Below, one piece after another: positions 1 through 9,197 of a stretch of 60,128 nucleotides of DNA (position 1 is the first letter of the stretch; every line of letters begins with the position of its first letter). The DNA comes from an uncultured Neisseriaceae bacterium (GTDB lineage Bacteria; Pseudomonadota; Gammaproteobacteria; Burkholderiales; Neisseriaceae): positions 1 to 60,128 of the forward strand of contig CALYOS010000009.1 in assembly GCA_945267035.1 (NCBI GenBank). The letters run 5' to 3'. Both the position numbers and the translations under genes were made by a program. The notes beneath the pieces were generated by a model. The model did not search any database. It was given only the letters and a program-made list of their open reading frames with translations, and was not told the DNA's origin.

Positions 1-238
1 CAGTCAAGAGACATCTTTGCTCGCCGCACAACCGCAGTATTCTGCCACCTACTCTTTAGTCAAAATCGCGTGTCACTCACCGCAGCAACCTAGAAAAAAC
101 GACAATGACTTTGCTAGCTAAATCAAGGAACACAACACAGGCGGTGTGAACATCAATCGCACCTATCAGCTAAAAATAACCTAAGTTTATAGTAACCGCA
201 TTCATCGACGGACTACTGCAAACTGAATCTGTTATTGA

Positions 239-1411
239 TTAAACCGATCCCCAAACCTCTTTAGCGACTTCAGTAACCAGCGCAATTTTAGCCCACTGTT
301 GTGCCTCAGTTAATTCATTACCTTCTTCAGTAGAGGCAAATCCGCATTGAGTACTTAAACACAGACGGTCTAAAGGCAAATATTGGCTGGCTTCTTTTAT
401 TCGCTCAATCACAGCCTGCTTATCCTCTAATTCACTGACTTTAGAAGAAATCAGCCCCAACACAACCTGCTTTTCACCACTGACGGCGGCAAGAGGGGAA
501 AAATCACCCGCTCGTTCTGTGTCAAATTCCAGATAATATGCGCTGACATGTTCACGACCGAACAGATAGGAGGCAATAGGTGCATAACCGCCACTGGCTG
601 CCCAAGTAGAACGGTAATTACCACGACAAACATGGGTGGTTAAAATCAGATCTTCAGCAGCATTGAGCATGGCTGTATTATTCAGTTGCACAAACATTTC
701 GGCCAGATCATCCACCGACTGACTGATAACGGTATTATTATCAGCACAGTCACAGCCACAGTTGTTTTTCTGATCAGCTACGCCAGCGTTATTGTAGCGA
801 CTATCCACCATCATCCCCCACGTGCAATCATCAAGCTGCAAATTTCGGCATCCGATGGCATAGATTTGCGCGATGAATGTTTGGTAAGCTTTGGCGATAT
901 CGCTGAGTAAATCTGCTTGATTTGGGTAAATAGCTTCAGTAATTGTTTTATTTTCCGGCCGATAAAGCTCTTTGAAAAATTGAGCTGGTGCTGGAATCGT
1001 GATTCTGGGAACAACCTGATCATCAGCAAATTGCATTAAAAAGCGAAAATGTTCAATAAAAGGATGATTTTCTCCACTGATTTTTCCGCTGAGGCGTGCT
1101 GTTTCTGGGCGAGATTCAATACCCTGAAATTTATACCCTTCTTTCAGCGAAGCTTTTTCAACCCCGTTCAAACCCCACATAAAATCAAGATGCCACCAGC
1201 TTCGACGAAACTCTCCATCAGTGATTACTTTTAAACCGGCAGCTTTCTGCTTATGCACCAGATCGGTAATCGCTTGATTTTCCGTTTCAGTTAGCGCTTC
1301 ATGACTGATTTCCCCTCGGGCAAATTTTGCTCGAGCTTCAATTAAATAATCAGGTCTTAAATAACTGCCAACTACGTCGGCACGAAAAGGTGGCTTGGAT
1401 AATGTTTTCAT
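239..1411 (-). CDS. MetE C-terminal-domain-like methyltransferase
   Basis: This 390-residue cytoplasmic protein belongs to the cobalamin-independent methionine synthase II family. It is about half the length of full MetE and resembles the stand-alone YxjG/YxjH type. The expected zinc ligands are visible as HVCRGN (residues about 262-267) and LSTQCGFAST near residue 355. Family members move a methyl group to homocysteine or a related thiol; the methyl donor of the short form cannot be read from sequence. The ATG start is followed by a normal N-terminus (PFRADVVGSYLRP) but has only a weak ribosome site. It stands alone and ends 239 bases from the window edge. No S-box or B12 riboswitch is visible upstream. 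Confidence 0.85.
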   Translation of the reverse strand: MKTLSKPPFRADVVGSYLRPDYLIEARAKFARGEISHEALTETENQAITDLVHKQKAAGLKVITDGEFRRSWWHLDFMWGLNGVEKASLKEGYKFQGIESRPETARLSGKISGENHPFIEHFRFLMQFADDQVVPRITIPAPAQFFKELYRPENKTITEAIYPNQADLLSDIAKAYQTFIAQIYAIGCRNLQLDDCTWGMMVDSRYNNAGVADQKNNCGCDCADNNTVISQSVDDLAEMFVQLNNTAMLNAAEDLILTTHVCRGNYRSTWAASGGYAPIASYLFGREHVSAYYLEFDTERAGDFSPLAAVSGEKQVVLGLISSKVSELEDKQAVIERIKEASQYLPLDRLCLSTQCGFASTEEGNELTEAQQWAKIALVTEVAKEVWGSV

Positions 1412-2034
1412 AATCTGTTCTTAATTTATCATTCTGAATATAGTTTAACATAAATCATACCAACTGCTATTATGCATCATGGCAAGGTCATGATCAAAAA
1501 GCAATAACCTGAATTAATTTTGTGGCAAATATTTTAGGCGTGAACCGCTGGCTTGCAGATGCTCAGCAGCAGCACCGCCATCATTAATACCTTTAATCAA
1601 GTGCGCAAACGAGAACATATCACGTAGATTAACCATGATTTCCGTTGAGACAATTGCCGAACACGTTAAAGCAAAATAGCGATGCGAGTCTTAATCAACA
1701 TCGTCCATTCAACATTCTACTGAGTTCAATGAAAAAATTTTATTTTTGCTAGTAGCTATCGCTGCTTTAATTAACTTACTGAATCGAACTTCAGAATAAG
1801 CATATGGTGTTTGATCGTGCCTAATATTAATAGGCTTTTACCCTCATGCTAGCTTCAGCTTGATCAGGTAAAAGCCTATATCATGTTTGCGCTGTTCTGT
1901 TGAATCATCAACATGCCGGCAGCAACATTTTTATCTTTCTAAAGATAATCAGTTAGATTATTTTCATTAAAACGTCACGAATTAAAACCATCACAGCTAG
2001 CATAAAATTGGCATCTATCTTATATAAATGACAT
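1412..2034. other. Intergenic gap with a short coding remnant and an inverted repeat
   Basis: No convincing intact gene is seen in these 620 bases. On the minus strand, 1514-1636 reads as 40 clean codons beginning MVNLRDMFSFAHLIKG, and the same frame stays open upstream to a stop near 1700. It has no good ribosome site and is not recognised, so it may be the tail of a decayed gene. A strong inverted repeat lies at 1830-1879 and is listed separately. Confidence 0.4.
1830..1879. repeat. 13-bp perfect inverted repeat
   Basis: The arms ATAGGCTTTTACC (1830-1842) and GGTAAAAGCCTAT (1867-1879) are perfectly complementary around a 24-base loop. No T-run follows on either strand, so it is not an ordinary terminator. 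It lies 156 bases beyond the 3' end of mpl, which could make it a 3'-end hairpin for that transcript, or an operator or a remnant of a small element. Confidence 0.7.
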
Positions 2035-3414
2035 TTATTTAATCGTCAATCCATCCAGAAGCTGTTGATGAATACCACCAAATCCGCCATTACTCATGAC
2101 CAAAATATGATCCCCATGTCTAGACTCATGAATGATCGCCTCAATGAGCGCAGACATTTCCTGAAATACATGGACTTTATTTTGTAATGGTCTTAAAGCA
2201 GCGGCCACATCCCAGTCCACCCCGCCGGCATAACAATAAACCACATCGGCTTGCAGCAAACTATCGGATAAAGCAGCCTTCATGGTACCCAACTTCATGG
2301 TATTTGAACGTGGCTCCAGTACTGCCAAAATTCTGGCATTGCCAACTTTCTGTCTCAAACCGTCGATAGTGGTGGCGATCGCAGTAGGATGGTGCGCAAA
2401 ATCATCATAGACAGTGATCCCCTGTACTACCCCTTTGATTTCCATACGCCGTTTGACGTTTTTAAACCGACCTAAAGCTGCACAACTTTGTTCTACCGTG
2501 ATGCCCACATGCCGGGCAGCTGCAATCACAGCTAGAGCATTCATACGGTTATGCTGACCAAGTAAATTCCAATCTACATGACCCACGATTTGCTGCTGCA
2601 ACAGCACATCAAAACCACCCTGACTATCGATCTGGCCAATCTGCCAATCCTGACTAGAACCAAAACCTTGTATTTCTGACCAACAGCCCTGTTCCAATAC
2701 TTGCTGCAAGGCTGTTGACTGATCATTATGAACAATCAGACCTTCACCCGGAATGGTGCGAATCAAATGATGAAATTGCGTTTGAATGGCTGCCAGATTA
2801 GGAAAAATATCGGCGTGATCGTATTCTAAATTATTTAAGATGGCCGTACGCGGACGGTAATGAACAAACTTACTGCGCTTATCAAAAAAAGCCGTGTCAT
2901 ACTCATCAGCTTCAATCACAAAAAAAGACTGCTGGGCGTGATCACCCTGATTTTTTTTGGGTAAACGAGCAGATACAGCAAAATTTTCTGGTACACCACC
3001 AATCAAAAATCCTGGTGCCATTCCAGCATCTTCTAAAACCCATGCCAGCATACTTGCGGTGGTGGTTTTTCCGTGCGTGCCAGCTACGGCCAGTACCCAA
3101 TGTTGTTGTAGAACATGTTCACTTAGCCATTGCGGTCCAGAAGTATAGGGTAAACCGCGATTCAAAATCGCTTCAATGACCGGCATACCTCGGCGCGCCA
3201 CATTACCAATCACATATATATCGGCAGCATACTGATCAAGTTGGGCTGCTTCAAAGCCTTCTACCACTTCAATACCCAAATCTGCCAACTGAGTACTCAT
3301 TGGTGGATACATTTTGGCATCACAGCCTGTAACTCGATAACCTGCTTCTTTGGCAATGGCTGCTATGCCACCCATAAAGGTTCCGCCAATACCAATAATG
3401 TGGATGTGCTGCAT
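2035..3414 (-). CDS. mpl: UDP-N-acetylmuramate:L-alanyl-gamma-D-glutamyl-meso-diaminopimelate ligase
   Basis: Mpl attaches the tripeptide recovered from old murein directly to UDP-MurNAc, so the cell reuses wall peptides. The protein is 459 residues, normal for Mpl. It starts with the Mur-ligase Rossmann motif (HIHIIGIGGTFMGGIA) and has the ATP loop AGTHGKTTTASML near residue 110, the EADEYD metal and substrate segment near 168, and a late DDFAHHPTA motif. The FMGG after the first glycine-rich turn separates Mpl from MurC. It is transcribed alone. nagZ, another murein-recycling gene, lies in the same window at 9.2-10.3 kb. Confidence 0.95.
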   Translation of the reverse strand: MQHIHIIGIGGTFMGGIAAIAKEAGYRVTGCDAKMYPPMSTQLADLGIEVVEGFEAAQLDQYAADIYVIGNVARRGMPVIEAILNRGLPYTSGPQWLSEHVLQQHWVLAVAGTHGKTTTASMLAWVLEDAGMAPGFLIGGVPENFAVSARLPKKNQGDHAQQSFFVIEADEYDTAFFDKRSKFVHYRPRTAILNNLEYDHADIFPNLAAIQTQFHHLIRTIPGEGLIVHNDQSTALQQVLEQGCWSEIQGFGSSQDWQIGQIDSQGGFDVLLQQQIVGHVDWNLLGQHNRMNALAVIAAARHVGITVEQSCAALGRFKNVKRRMEIKGVVQGITVYDDFAHHPTAIATTIDGLRQKVGNARILAVLEPRSNTMKLGTMKAALSDSLLQADVVYCYAGGVDWDVAAALRPLQNKVHVFQEMSALIEAIIHESRHGDHILVMSNGGFGGIHQQLLDGLTIK

Positions 3415-4611
3415 AGTAATTTAGACTTAAATTCTTAAAAACGAGCATTATAGACGTTTATGATCTTTTCTTCATTGCTATTCCTTCATTCCGCCTGTGC
3501 CAAAGAGCAAATATCAGTGTCGATGACTACCACCAACATTAATTAAGCATCACAACAACTTAAATTCCTTAAAAAAATTTCGTTTTGCAGCCTATCTTTC
3601 AGCTCTTGGTTTACCTTTACCAGTAAGACATAAATGTGACAATTGCTATAAACAGCCCATCACATATTCAATCTCTTAGCGTGCTGAGTCTGGGTATGAG
3701 AATGGATAGATGCAAAAATTTCTAAGTATAAACAGCGAAAATAATGAATTATTCTTATAATTAACAGCATACGTTAAAAATGATATTGATACCTATACTC
3801 ACGCGGTATTTAACACAGTTTATAATGATAGGGATATAACCAGTTTCACCACAAAATCGTTATTTTGAAGATGGATTGGTCAATTTATTGCCTAAATCTG
3901 ATCTAGCAATACGCAAATGGCAATAATACAAGTTTAGCAAAGATAAACATTTGATGATGATGACTTAGCAACAGATAATGATGATATTAATCAACCTGAA
4001 AACAACTGGTGCCAGTAAAAGACATCATAAAACCAATCATTAGCAGAAAACCATCTTAATTATTTGTTCATTTAAGGTATCGCATTACTCAGTATGTGAG
4101 AGAGCAAATCACTCATTACCACTTTTAAATACCACTCTAGTTTTAAATAAACTATTCTATTTATATTATTTCAAATAGCAAAAATGAATGGATTTTTTAA
4201 TCATGCTGGAAAAATTAAATTTACCCGTTCTTCATTGTTTTGCTTTACATGGTTAATCAACATTGATTAGTTATTACTGGATGCCCTTTTATTCTTGAGT
4301 TAATCCTGCAAGCTGCTGCCACAAGCGAGAAAAATATAAGTAGGTAATAACTAATTGTGGATAAGTTTCAGCTATACACATTTTATCAGCTCATTTTATC
4401 TTCAATTTGTGCTTAAATTGGCTGTGATAACCTGTTAGGCATATCATTATTTGTTTCTGTCTTTTTTTGATGCCAAAAACTTTGCTGTCATGGGAAAAGT
4501 GCACATTATTCCTGTTAATACTGGGATGTTATTGCAGATAAGCTGTGGATAATGATTATATATCTATGTTTTTATTGAATTAAATTACATTGATTAAATT
4601 TTAAGCAGCTT
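3415..4611. other. 1.2-kb gene-free AT-rich gap with DnaA-box-like 9-mers
   Basis: No intact gene is seen. Two perfect TGTGGATAA sequences, the reverse complement of the DnaA box TTATCCACA, lie at 4356-4364 and 4544-4552, with a one-mismatch copy at 4372-4380. On the plus strand, short open stretches at about 3850-3905 (reading RYFEDGLVNLLPKSD) and 3960-4020 (acidic, reading LATDNDDINQPENNW) look like pieces of a decayed gene. No dnaA, dnaN or rpmH is nearby, so an origin is not claimed. Confidence 0.45.
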
Positions 4612-4800
4612 TCATTTTTCCTTAGATCTGGCCTTAACGCGCCAATGGGTTTCGCCTTGTACCATCATGCCACCTATATACCTATGCCTCGTCAATGCCT
4701 TTTTATTCGGAAATAAATGAGTATTTAAATCACCCTTAAAGCGTGTATTGAATGGCTGTAATAAATGATCAAACTCGCTGGACACAGCATTTTCTGACAT
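4612..4800 (-). CDS. Hypothetical small basic protein
   Basis: A 62-codon open frame begins MSENAVSSEFDHLLQPF and ends KARSKEK; the protein is strongly basic in its second half. No family is recognised. It lies 71 bases beyond the pnp stop on the same strand, with the pnp terminator hairpin in between, so it would need readthrough or its own promoter. No clear ribosome site precedes the ATG. It may be a real small gene or a chance frame. Confidence 0.35.
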   Translation of the reverse strand: MSENAVSSEFDHLLQPFNTRFKGDLNTHLFPNKKALTRHRYIGGMMVQGETHWRVKARSKEK

Positions 4801-4825
4801 AAATTAGATATTACATAAAAAAAGC

Positions 4826-4848
4826 TGCCTGAAATTTCAGGCAGCCGG
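4826..4848 (-). terminator. pnp terminator made of a DNA-uptake-sequence-like inverted pair
   Basis: The sequence AGCTGCCTGAA followed immediately by TTTCAGGCAGC forms a tight hairpin. A run of A on its low-coordinate side, read as U in the minus-strand transcript, follows the stem, as expected for intrinsic termination of pnp. Each arm contains GCTGCCTGAA, the core of the AGGCTGCCTGAA uptake dialect described for Simonsiella-type Neisseriaceae. Inverted uptake-sequence pairs are commonly used as terminators in this family. Confidence 0.75.
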
Positions 4849-4871
4849 TTGATCTGTCGTTAAGCGATTTC

Positions 4872-6992
4872 TTATTCAGTGGGATTGGATTCTTGCGGCG
4901 CTTTTTCCAATAAAGCTTTAATAGATAAACGCACGCGACCACGATCATCTACTTCCAAGGCTTTCACATTAACCTGTTGACCAACTTGCAGGTAATCACT
5001 GACATTTTTCACTCGATCATGAGAAATCTGGCTAATGTGTACCAGACCATCTTTGCCTGGAATCACTGAAACAATCGCGCCTACATTGTTGTCGAGAATT
5101 TTAATCACAGTACCTTGATAAACTTTACCTACTTCCACTTCGGCAGTGATTTCTTCAATGCGGCGTTTCGCTTCATTGCCCGCTTCACTGGTGCTAGCAG
5201 CAATGGTAATGGTGCCATCTTCGGCAATATTGATATCTGTACCGGTTTCTGCCGTCAAAGCTCGAATGGTTTCACCACCTTTACCAATCACATCGCGGAT
5301 TTTATCCTGATGAATTTTCATCGTGAACAAACGTGGAGCGTGAGCAGATAATTCTTGTGGACCTTCTACTGCTTCCAGCATCTGAGAAAGTATTTTCAGA
5401 CGCGCTTCTTTGGCTTGTGCCAGCGCAATTTGCATAATTTCTTTAGTGATGCCTTGGATTTTGATATCCATTTGCAAAGCAGTCACGCCGTCAGTGGTAC
5501 CCGCTACTTTAAAGTCCATATCGCCCAGATGATCTTCATCACCGAGAATATCGGTTAGTACAGCGAATTTGTTACCATCCAGAATAAGCCCCATAGCGAT
5601 ACCGGCTACATGGCTCTTAAGGGGTACACCAGCATTTAACAAACTCAGGCAACCAGCACAAACACTTGCCATTGAGGAAGAACCATTTGACTCGGTGATT
5701 TCCGAAACAACGCGCATGGTATAGCTGAAATCATCTGTAGAAGGTAACACTGCTAATAAAGCACGTTTCGCCAGACGACCATGACCGATTTCACGACGTT
5801 TTGGTGCACCCATCCGACCTACTTCGCCAGTTGAATAAGGAGGGAAATTGTAATGCAACATAAAACGATCAGTATATTCACCGCTTAAGGCGTCAATAAT
5901 CTGTTCATCACGCTGGGTTCCCAAAGTAGTGGTAGCGAGAGATTGAGTTTCGCCGCGAGTAAATAAAGCAGAACCATGAGTGCGTGGTAAGACGCTGGTT
6001 TGAATATTAATCGGACGTACTGTACGAGTATCACGACCATCAATACGTGGATGACCTTGTAAAATCTGACCACGTACTACTTCTTTTTCCAGATCTTTGA
6101 ATATGGAGCGAATCTGGTTGGTAAGTAAAGTATCGGTTTCTTCGGTGATCAAAGCGGCTTCTACAGCTGCCCAAGCTTCATCCAATTTGGCAGTACGCGC
6201 TTGTTTTTGCTTGATTTTAAAAGCAGCATCAATCTGAGCACCCGCCAATTCACGAACACGGGCAATTAATTCTTCGTTGACTGCCGGTGGCTGCCAATCC
6301 CACATTTCAGGATTCACTTCATCCGCCAATTCATTGATGGCTTTGATGGCAGCTTGCATCTGTTCATGTCCGAATACCACTGCTCCGAGCATGGTTTCCT
6401 CGGTCAGCACATCGGCTTCTGATTCCACCATCAGCACAGCTTTTTCAGTACCGGCGACCACCAAATCCAATTGGGAATTTTCCAGCTGAGTTTTAGTCGG
6501 ATTGAGAACGTATTCACCATTAACATAGCCAACGCGCGCTGCACCAATCGGACCGGCAAACGGAACACCAGTCAATAATAACGCAGCTGATGCACCCAAC
6601 ATGGCTGGAATATCAGAATCGATTTCCGGATCAGATGAAACCACCATCGCCACGATCTGAATATCGTGATAAAAGCCTTCTGGAAACAGCGGGCGAATTG
6701 GACGGTCGATCAAACGACTAGTAAGGATTTCTTTTTCGCTCTGTTTACCTTCACGTTTGAAAAATCCGCCGGGAATTTTTCCGGCAGCATAAGTACGCTC
6801 CAGATAGTCAACGGTTAGCGGAAAAAAGTCCTGACCAGGTTTAACCTCTTTGGCGGTGGTCACCGCCACCAGCACAACCGTTTCTCCCATGGAGATTTTG
6901 ACTGCACCGGCAGCCTGACGGGCAATTTCGCCGGTTTCCATGGTTACAGTTTGGTTACCATATTGAAATGTTTTAATGTGTTTATTGAACAT
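4872..6992 (-). CDS. pnp: Polyribonucleotide nucleotidyltransferase (PNPase)
   Basis: PNPase degrades RNA from the 3' end using phosphate and is a core part of the RNA degradosome. The 706-residue length is typical. The order is two RNase PH-like domains, the second with the catalytic [12 protein letters not shown] region near residue 490, then a KH domain ([16 protein letters not shown], about 560-575) and a C-terminal S1 domain ([12 protein letters not shown] onward, about 625-690). It lies downstream of rpsO on the same strand but is separated by 689 bases and the rpsO terminator. A hairpin in its long 5' leader may serve autoregulation. Confidence 0.97.
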   Translation of the reverse strand: MFNKHIKTFQYGNQTVTMETGEIARQAAGAVKISMGETVVLVAVTTAKEVKPGQDFFPLTVDYLERTYAAGKIPGGFFKREGKQSEKEILTSRLIDRPIRPLFPEGFYHDIQIVAMVVSSDPEIDSDIPAMLGASAALLLTGVPFAGPIGAARVGYVNGEYVLNPTKTQLENSQLDLVVAGTEKAVLMVESEADVLTEETMLGAVVFGHEQMQAAIKAINELADEVNPEMWDWQPPAVNEELIARVRELAGAQIDAAFKIKQKQARTAKLDEAWAAVEAALITEETDTLLTNQIRSIFKDLEKEVVRGQILQGHPRIDGRDTRTVRPINIQTSVLPRTHGSALFTRGETQSLATTTLGTQRDEQIIDALSGEYTDRFMLHYNFPPYSTGEVGRMGAPKRREIGHGRLAKRALLAVLPSTDDFSYTMRVVSEITESNGSSSMASVCAGCLSLLNAGVPLKSHVAGIAMGLILDGNKFAVLTDILGDEDHLGDMDFKVAGTTDGVTALQMDIKIQGITKEIMQIALAQAKEARLKILSQMLEAVEGPQELSAHAPRLFTMKIHQDKIRDVIGKGGETIRALTAETGTDINIAEDGTITIAASTSEAGNEAKRRIEEITAEVEVGKVYQGTVIKILDNNVGAIVSVIPGKDGLVHISQISHDRVKNVSDYLQVGQQVNVKALEVDDRGRVRLSIKALLEKAPQESNPTE

Positions 6993-7626
6993 TTATTTTT
7001 ACTTTCTATTTCGGAATCAGCTAGAAACTTAGTCTGCTAAAAAACCTACTGATATATATGTAGCTACCTATACATTAGTAGGGTTTCTGGCCGACTATAG
7101 TTCTGCTTCGTTTAATATAATATTTATACCATTGTATTACTGGTTAAATTGATACTGTCTGTATCATGCCTAAATTCTATCATATATTCTTTTTCTTATC
7201 CCAACCTAACCATTGGCTTTCCAGCTGAAAGGATCAATTTTTTAAAAAATTAACCGTCGTTGTTCGCTGCTAAGGATTAGAAATGATGTATACATAAAAT
7301 CTTTACAGCCAGTCGCTAATTTGGCCGCCTATCGTTGAACATATTGATCAACTTACAGTCTGAAAGGCTCAATACTACGGTTATCACTGAGGCCATCACA
7401 GAATTAGCTAACTATATGATGACAGTAAAATCGCCATGAAATATTCTGTGCTGCACTTTGCGTTAGCACTGTACTGTGGCATCTTTAACCATTTCGTATA
7501 GGCATGGATCAACTGTTTTTAAATTAGCCATCACCTACTGATTCGCTCAATTAGGCTTGAAAATGAAGTGCAGTACTGTTTCGGTTTTAATCTGAATCAA
7601 TACACATATAAGCCAATTTAACGACT
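6993..7626. other. Intergenic gap, pnp 5' leader region
   Basis: No gene is seen in this stretch between the rpsO terminator and pnp. The part nearest pnp contains a long imperfect hairpin, listed separately. The remainder is AT-rich, with stops in all frames and no recognisable motif. Confidence 0.5.
7041..7084 (-). promoter_or_regulatory. Imperfect hairpin in the pnp leader
   Basis: AAACCTACT near 7042-7050 can pair with AGTAGGGTTT near 7076-7084, extended inward by AT/AT. This gives a stem of about 12 pairs with one bulge and one mismatch, 50-90 bases upstream of the pnp start in the transcribed strand. In E. coli the pnp leader contains an RNase III-cut stem through which PNPase controls its own message. 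A similar role here is inferred from position and shape only. Confidence 0.4.
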
Positions 7627-7629
7627 AAA

Positions 7630-7666
7630 AAAATATCGTCTGGTTAAAATAAGCAGACGATATTTT
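7630..7666 (-). terminator. rpsO terminator
   Basis: AAAATATCGTCTG (7630-7642) and CAGACGATATTTT (7654-7666) form a perfect 13-bp stem with an 11-base loop. An A-run at 7627-7633 becomes the U-tract of the minus-strand transcript. It lies 16 bases beyond the rpsO stop. Confidence 0.85.
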
Positions 7667-7681
7667 CAGTTTAAAGCGAAA

Positions 7682-7948
7682 TTATTTACGCAAGCCTAAG
7701 CGGCCGATCAGTTCGCGATAAGTATCCGGTTTAGTGCGACGAATGTACGCCAGCAAACGACGACGGGAACTAACCATTTTCAACAGACCACGACGGCTGT
7801 GGTGATCTTTTGGATTGGCTTTAAAGTGACCAGTCAAATCATTAATACGGAAAGTCAATAAGGCGATTTGTACTTCAGAAGAACCGGTATCGGTTGGAGT
7901 ACGCTGAAAATCTTTTACGATTTGCGCTTTTTGTTCAACAGTTAACAT
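7682..7948 (-). CDS. rpsO: 30S ribosomal protein S15
   Basis: S15 binds the central domain of 16S rRNA early in 30S assembly. The 88 residues match the universal length (89 including the initiator in E. coli). Typical segments are visible: [41 protein letters not shown] and a C-terminus ending GLRK. It follows truB by 89 bases on the same strand and has its own strong terminator, an arrangement common in proteobacteria. Confidence 0.98.
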   Translation of the reverse strand: MLTVEQKAQIVKDFQRTPTDTGSSEVQIALLTFRINDLTGHFKANPKDHHSRRGLLKMVSSRRRLLAYIRRTKPDTYRELIGRLGLRK

Positions 7949-8037
7949 AATTAATCTCTTATAAAATTTGCCTTGCGGCGGACAAGTTGGCCAAGCTCAC
8001 CATATTATGGCTGACAAATACCAACTCCGAATACGTA

Positions 8038-8961
8038 TCATTGAGCAGTAGCTGTGCTCATCAAACGCAGTGCTTTCAAACTGCTTGCAGCAGGCTGATA
8101 CTGCACTAAGCCAATAAACCGACCATCTGCACTATAAATACGTAAGGGGTGCATTATGCCATAATTTTCGTTTGTTTGCACGCTAAGACCATGCTGCAAA
8201 CGCAAAATTTCCGCATCAGATAAAGTGACTGCAGCAAAATGCTGCAATAGCACATCACAAGGTAACAACCAAGTATCTCTGTGAATTTCGTCGACAGAGC
8301 TGATTGCGTCTAAGGTATGGCTTTGAGCAATCTGAAAACCTGCCGTAGCAGTACGCCGCAATGCGGTCAAATGCGCAACGGTTCCCATTTTTTTAGCCAG
8401 ATCCTCAGCCAATGTGCGAATGTAGGTTCCTTTGCTACATCGCACTTGTAAAACCAGTTTTGGCGCCTGAAATTCGAGGATATCTATTTGATAAATGGTC
8501 ACTTGACGGGATTTTCGTTCGATGGTAATACCGGCACGGGCATATTCATACAGGGGCTTACCCTCATATTTCAAGGCTGAATACATCGGTGGAATCTGGG
8601 TGATCTGTCCGGTGAAACAAGCTATCGCCTCTTCTACTTGTGCTAAAGTGATGTCGGTTGACCCAAAGCCAATTGATTCGCCCTCAGCATCACCAGTTGT
8701 GGTGGCTTCGCCCAGTTTAAGCGTCGCTGTATAGGCTTTATCCGCATCGAGTAGATATTGGGCAAATTTAGTGGCTTCACCAAAGCAAACCGGTAATAAT
8801 CCAGTCGCCAAAGGATCAAGTACACCTGTATGTCCTGCTTTGGCTGCACCATAAAAAAAACGCGCACGTTGTAAAGCGCTGTTACTGCTCATGCCTGAAT
8901 CTTTATCCAGTAACAACACTCCATTAAGAATTCGTTTACGCCGGTTGATCTGATTTGTCAT
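8038..8961 (-). CDS. truB: tRNA pseudouridine(55) synthase
   Basis: TruB makes pseudouridine 55 in the T-loop of tRNAs. The 307-residue protein has the diagnostic GHTGVLDPLATGLLP segment (about 40-54) carrying the catalytic aspartate. It also has KAYTATLKLG and the RCSKGTYIRTLAEDL motif near residue 178. The first residues (MTNQINRRKRILNGVLLLDK) fit the family N-terminus. It is immediately upstream of rpsO and is probably co-transcribed with it. Confidence 0.97.
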   Translation of the reverse strand: MTNQINRRKRILNGVLLLDKDSGMSSNSALQRARFFYGAAKAGHTGVLDPLATGLLPVCFGEATKFAQYLLDADKAYTATLKLGEATTTGDAEGESIGFGSTDITLAQVEEAIACFTGQITQIPPMYSALKYEGKPLYEYARAGITIERKSRQVTIYQIDILEFQAPKLVLQVRCSKGTYIRTLAEDLAKKMGTVAHLTALRRTATAGFQIAQSHTLDAISSVDEIHRDTWLLPCDVLLQHFAAVTLSDAEILRLQHGLSVQTNENYGIMHPLRIYSADGRFIGLVQYQPAASSLKALRLMSTATAQ

Positions 8962-9197
8962 AAAAGCTCAGAAGTAAATTTTTTACAGTCATAAAGAAAA
9001 GGTCGCGCATCATAGCACGCTTCTCCAAAATGTTTCAGTACAAAAAAATTTGTCCAACTCATCTGTCAGATTGTTTAAATTGTCATTACAGCACTTTTCC
9101 GGCTGATTAGTAAAATGGCTGAATCTGGTACTTAATCAGACTTGTGTGTAAGCTCTGGCTGAACGAAGGAAAAAACCGTAACCAGTCGTGATCAATG

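Noticed and set aside
1473-1494. Short dyad ATCATG/CATGAT upstream of the MetE-like gene as a methionine regulator site
   Set aside because: Six-base arms only, and no match to MetR or MetJ consensus.
3415-4611. Replication origin
   Set aside because: Only two exact DnaA boxes, no 13-mer array and no dnaA/dnaN/rpmH nearby; insufficient for an origin call.
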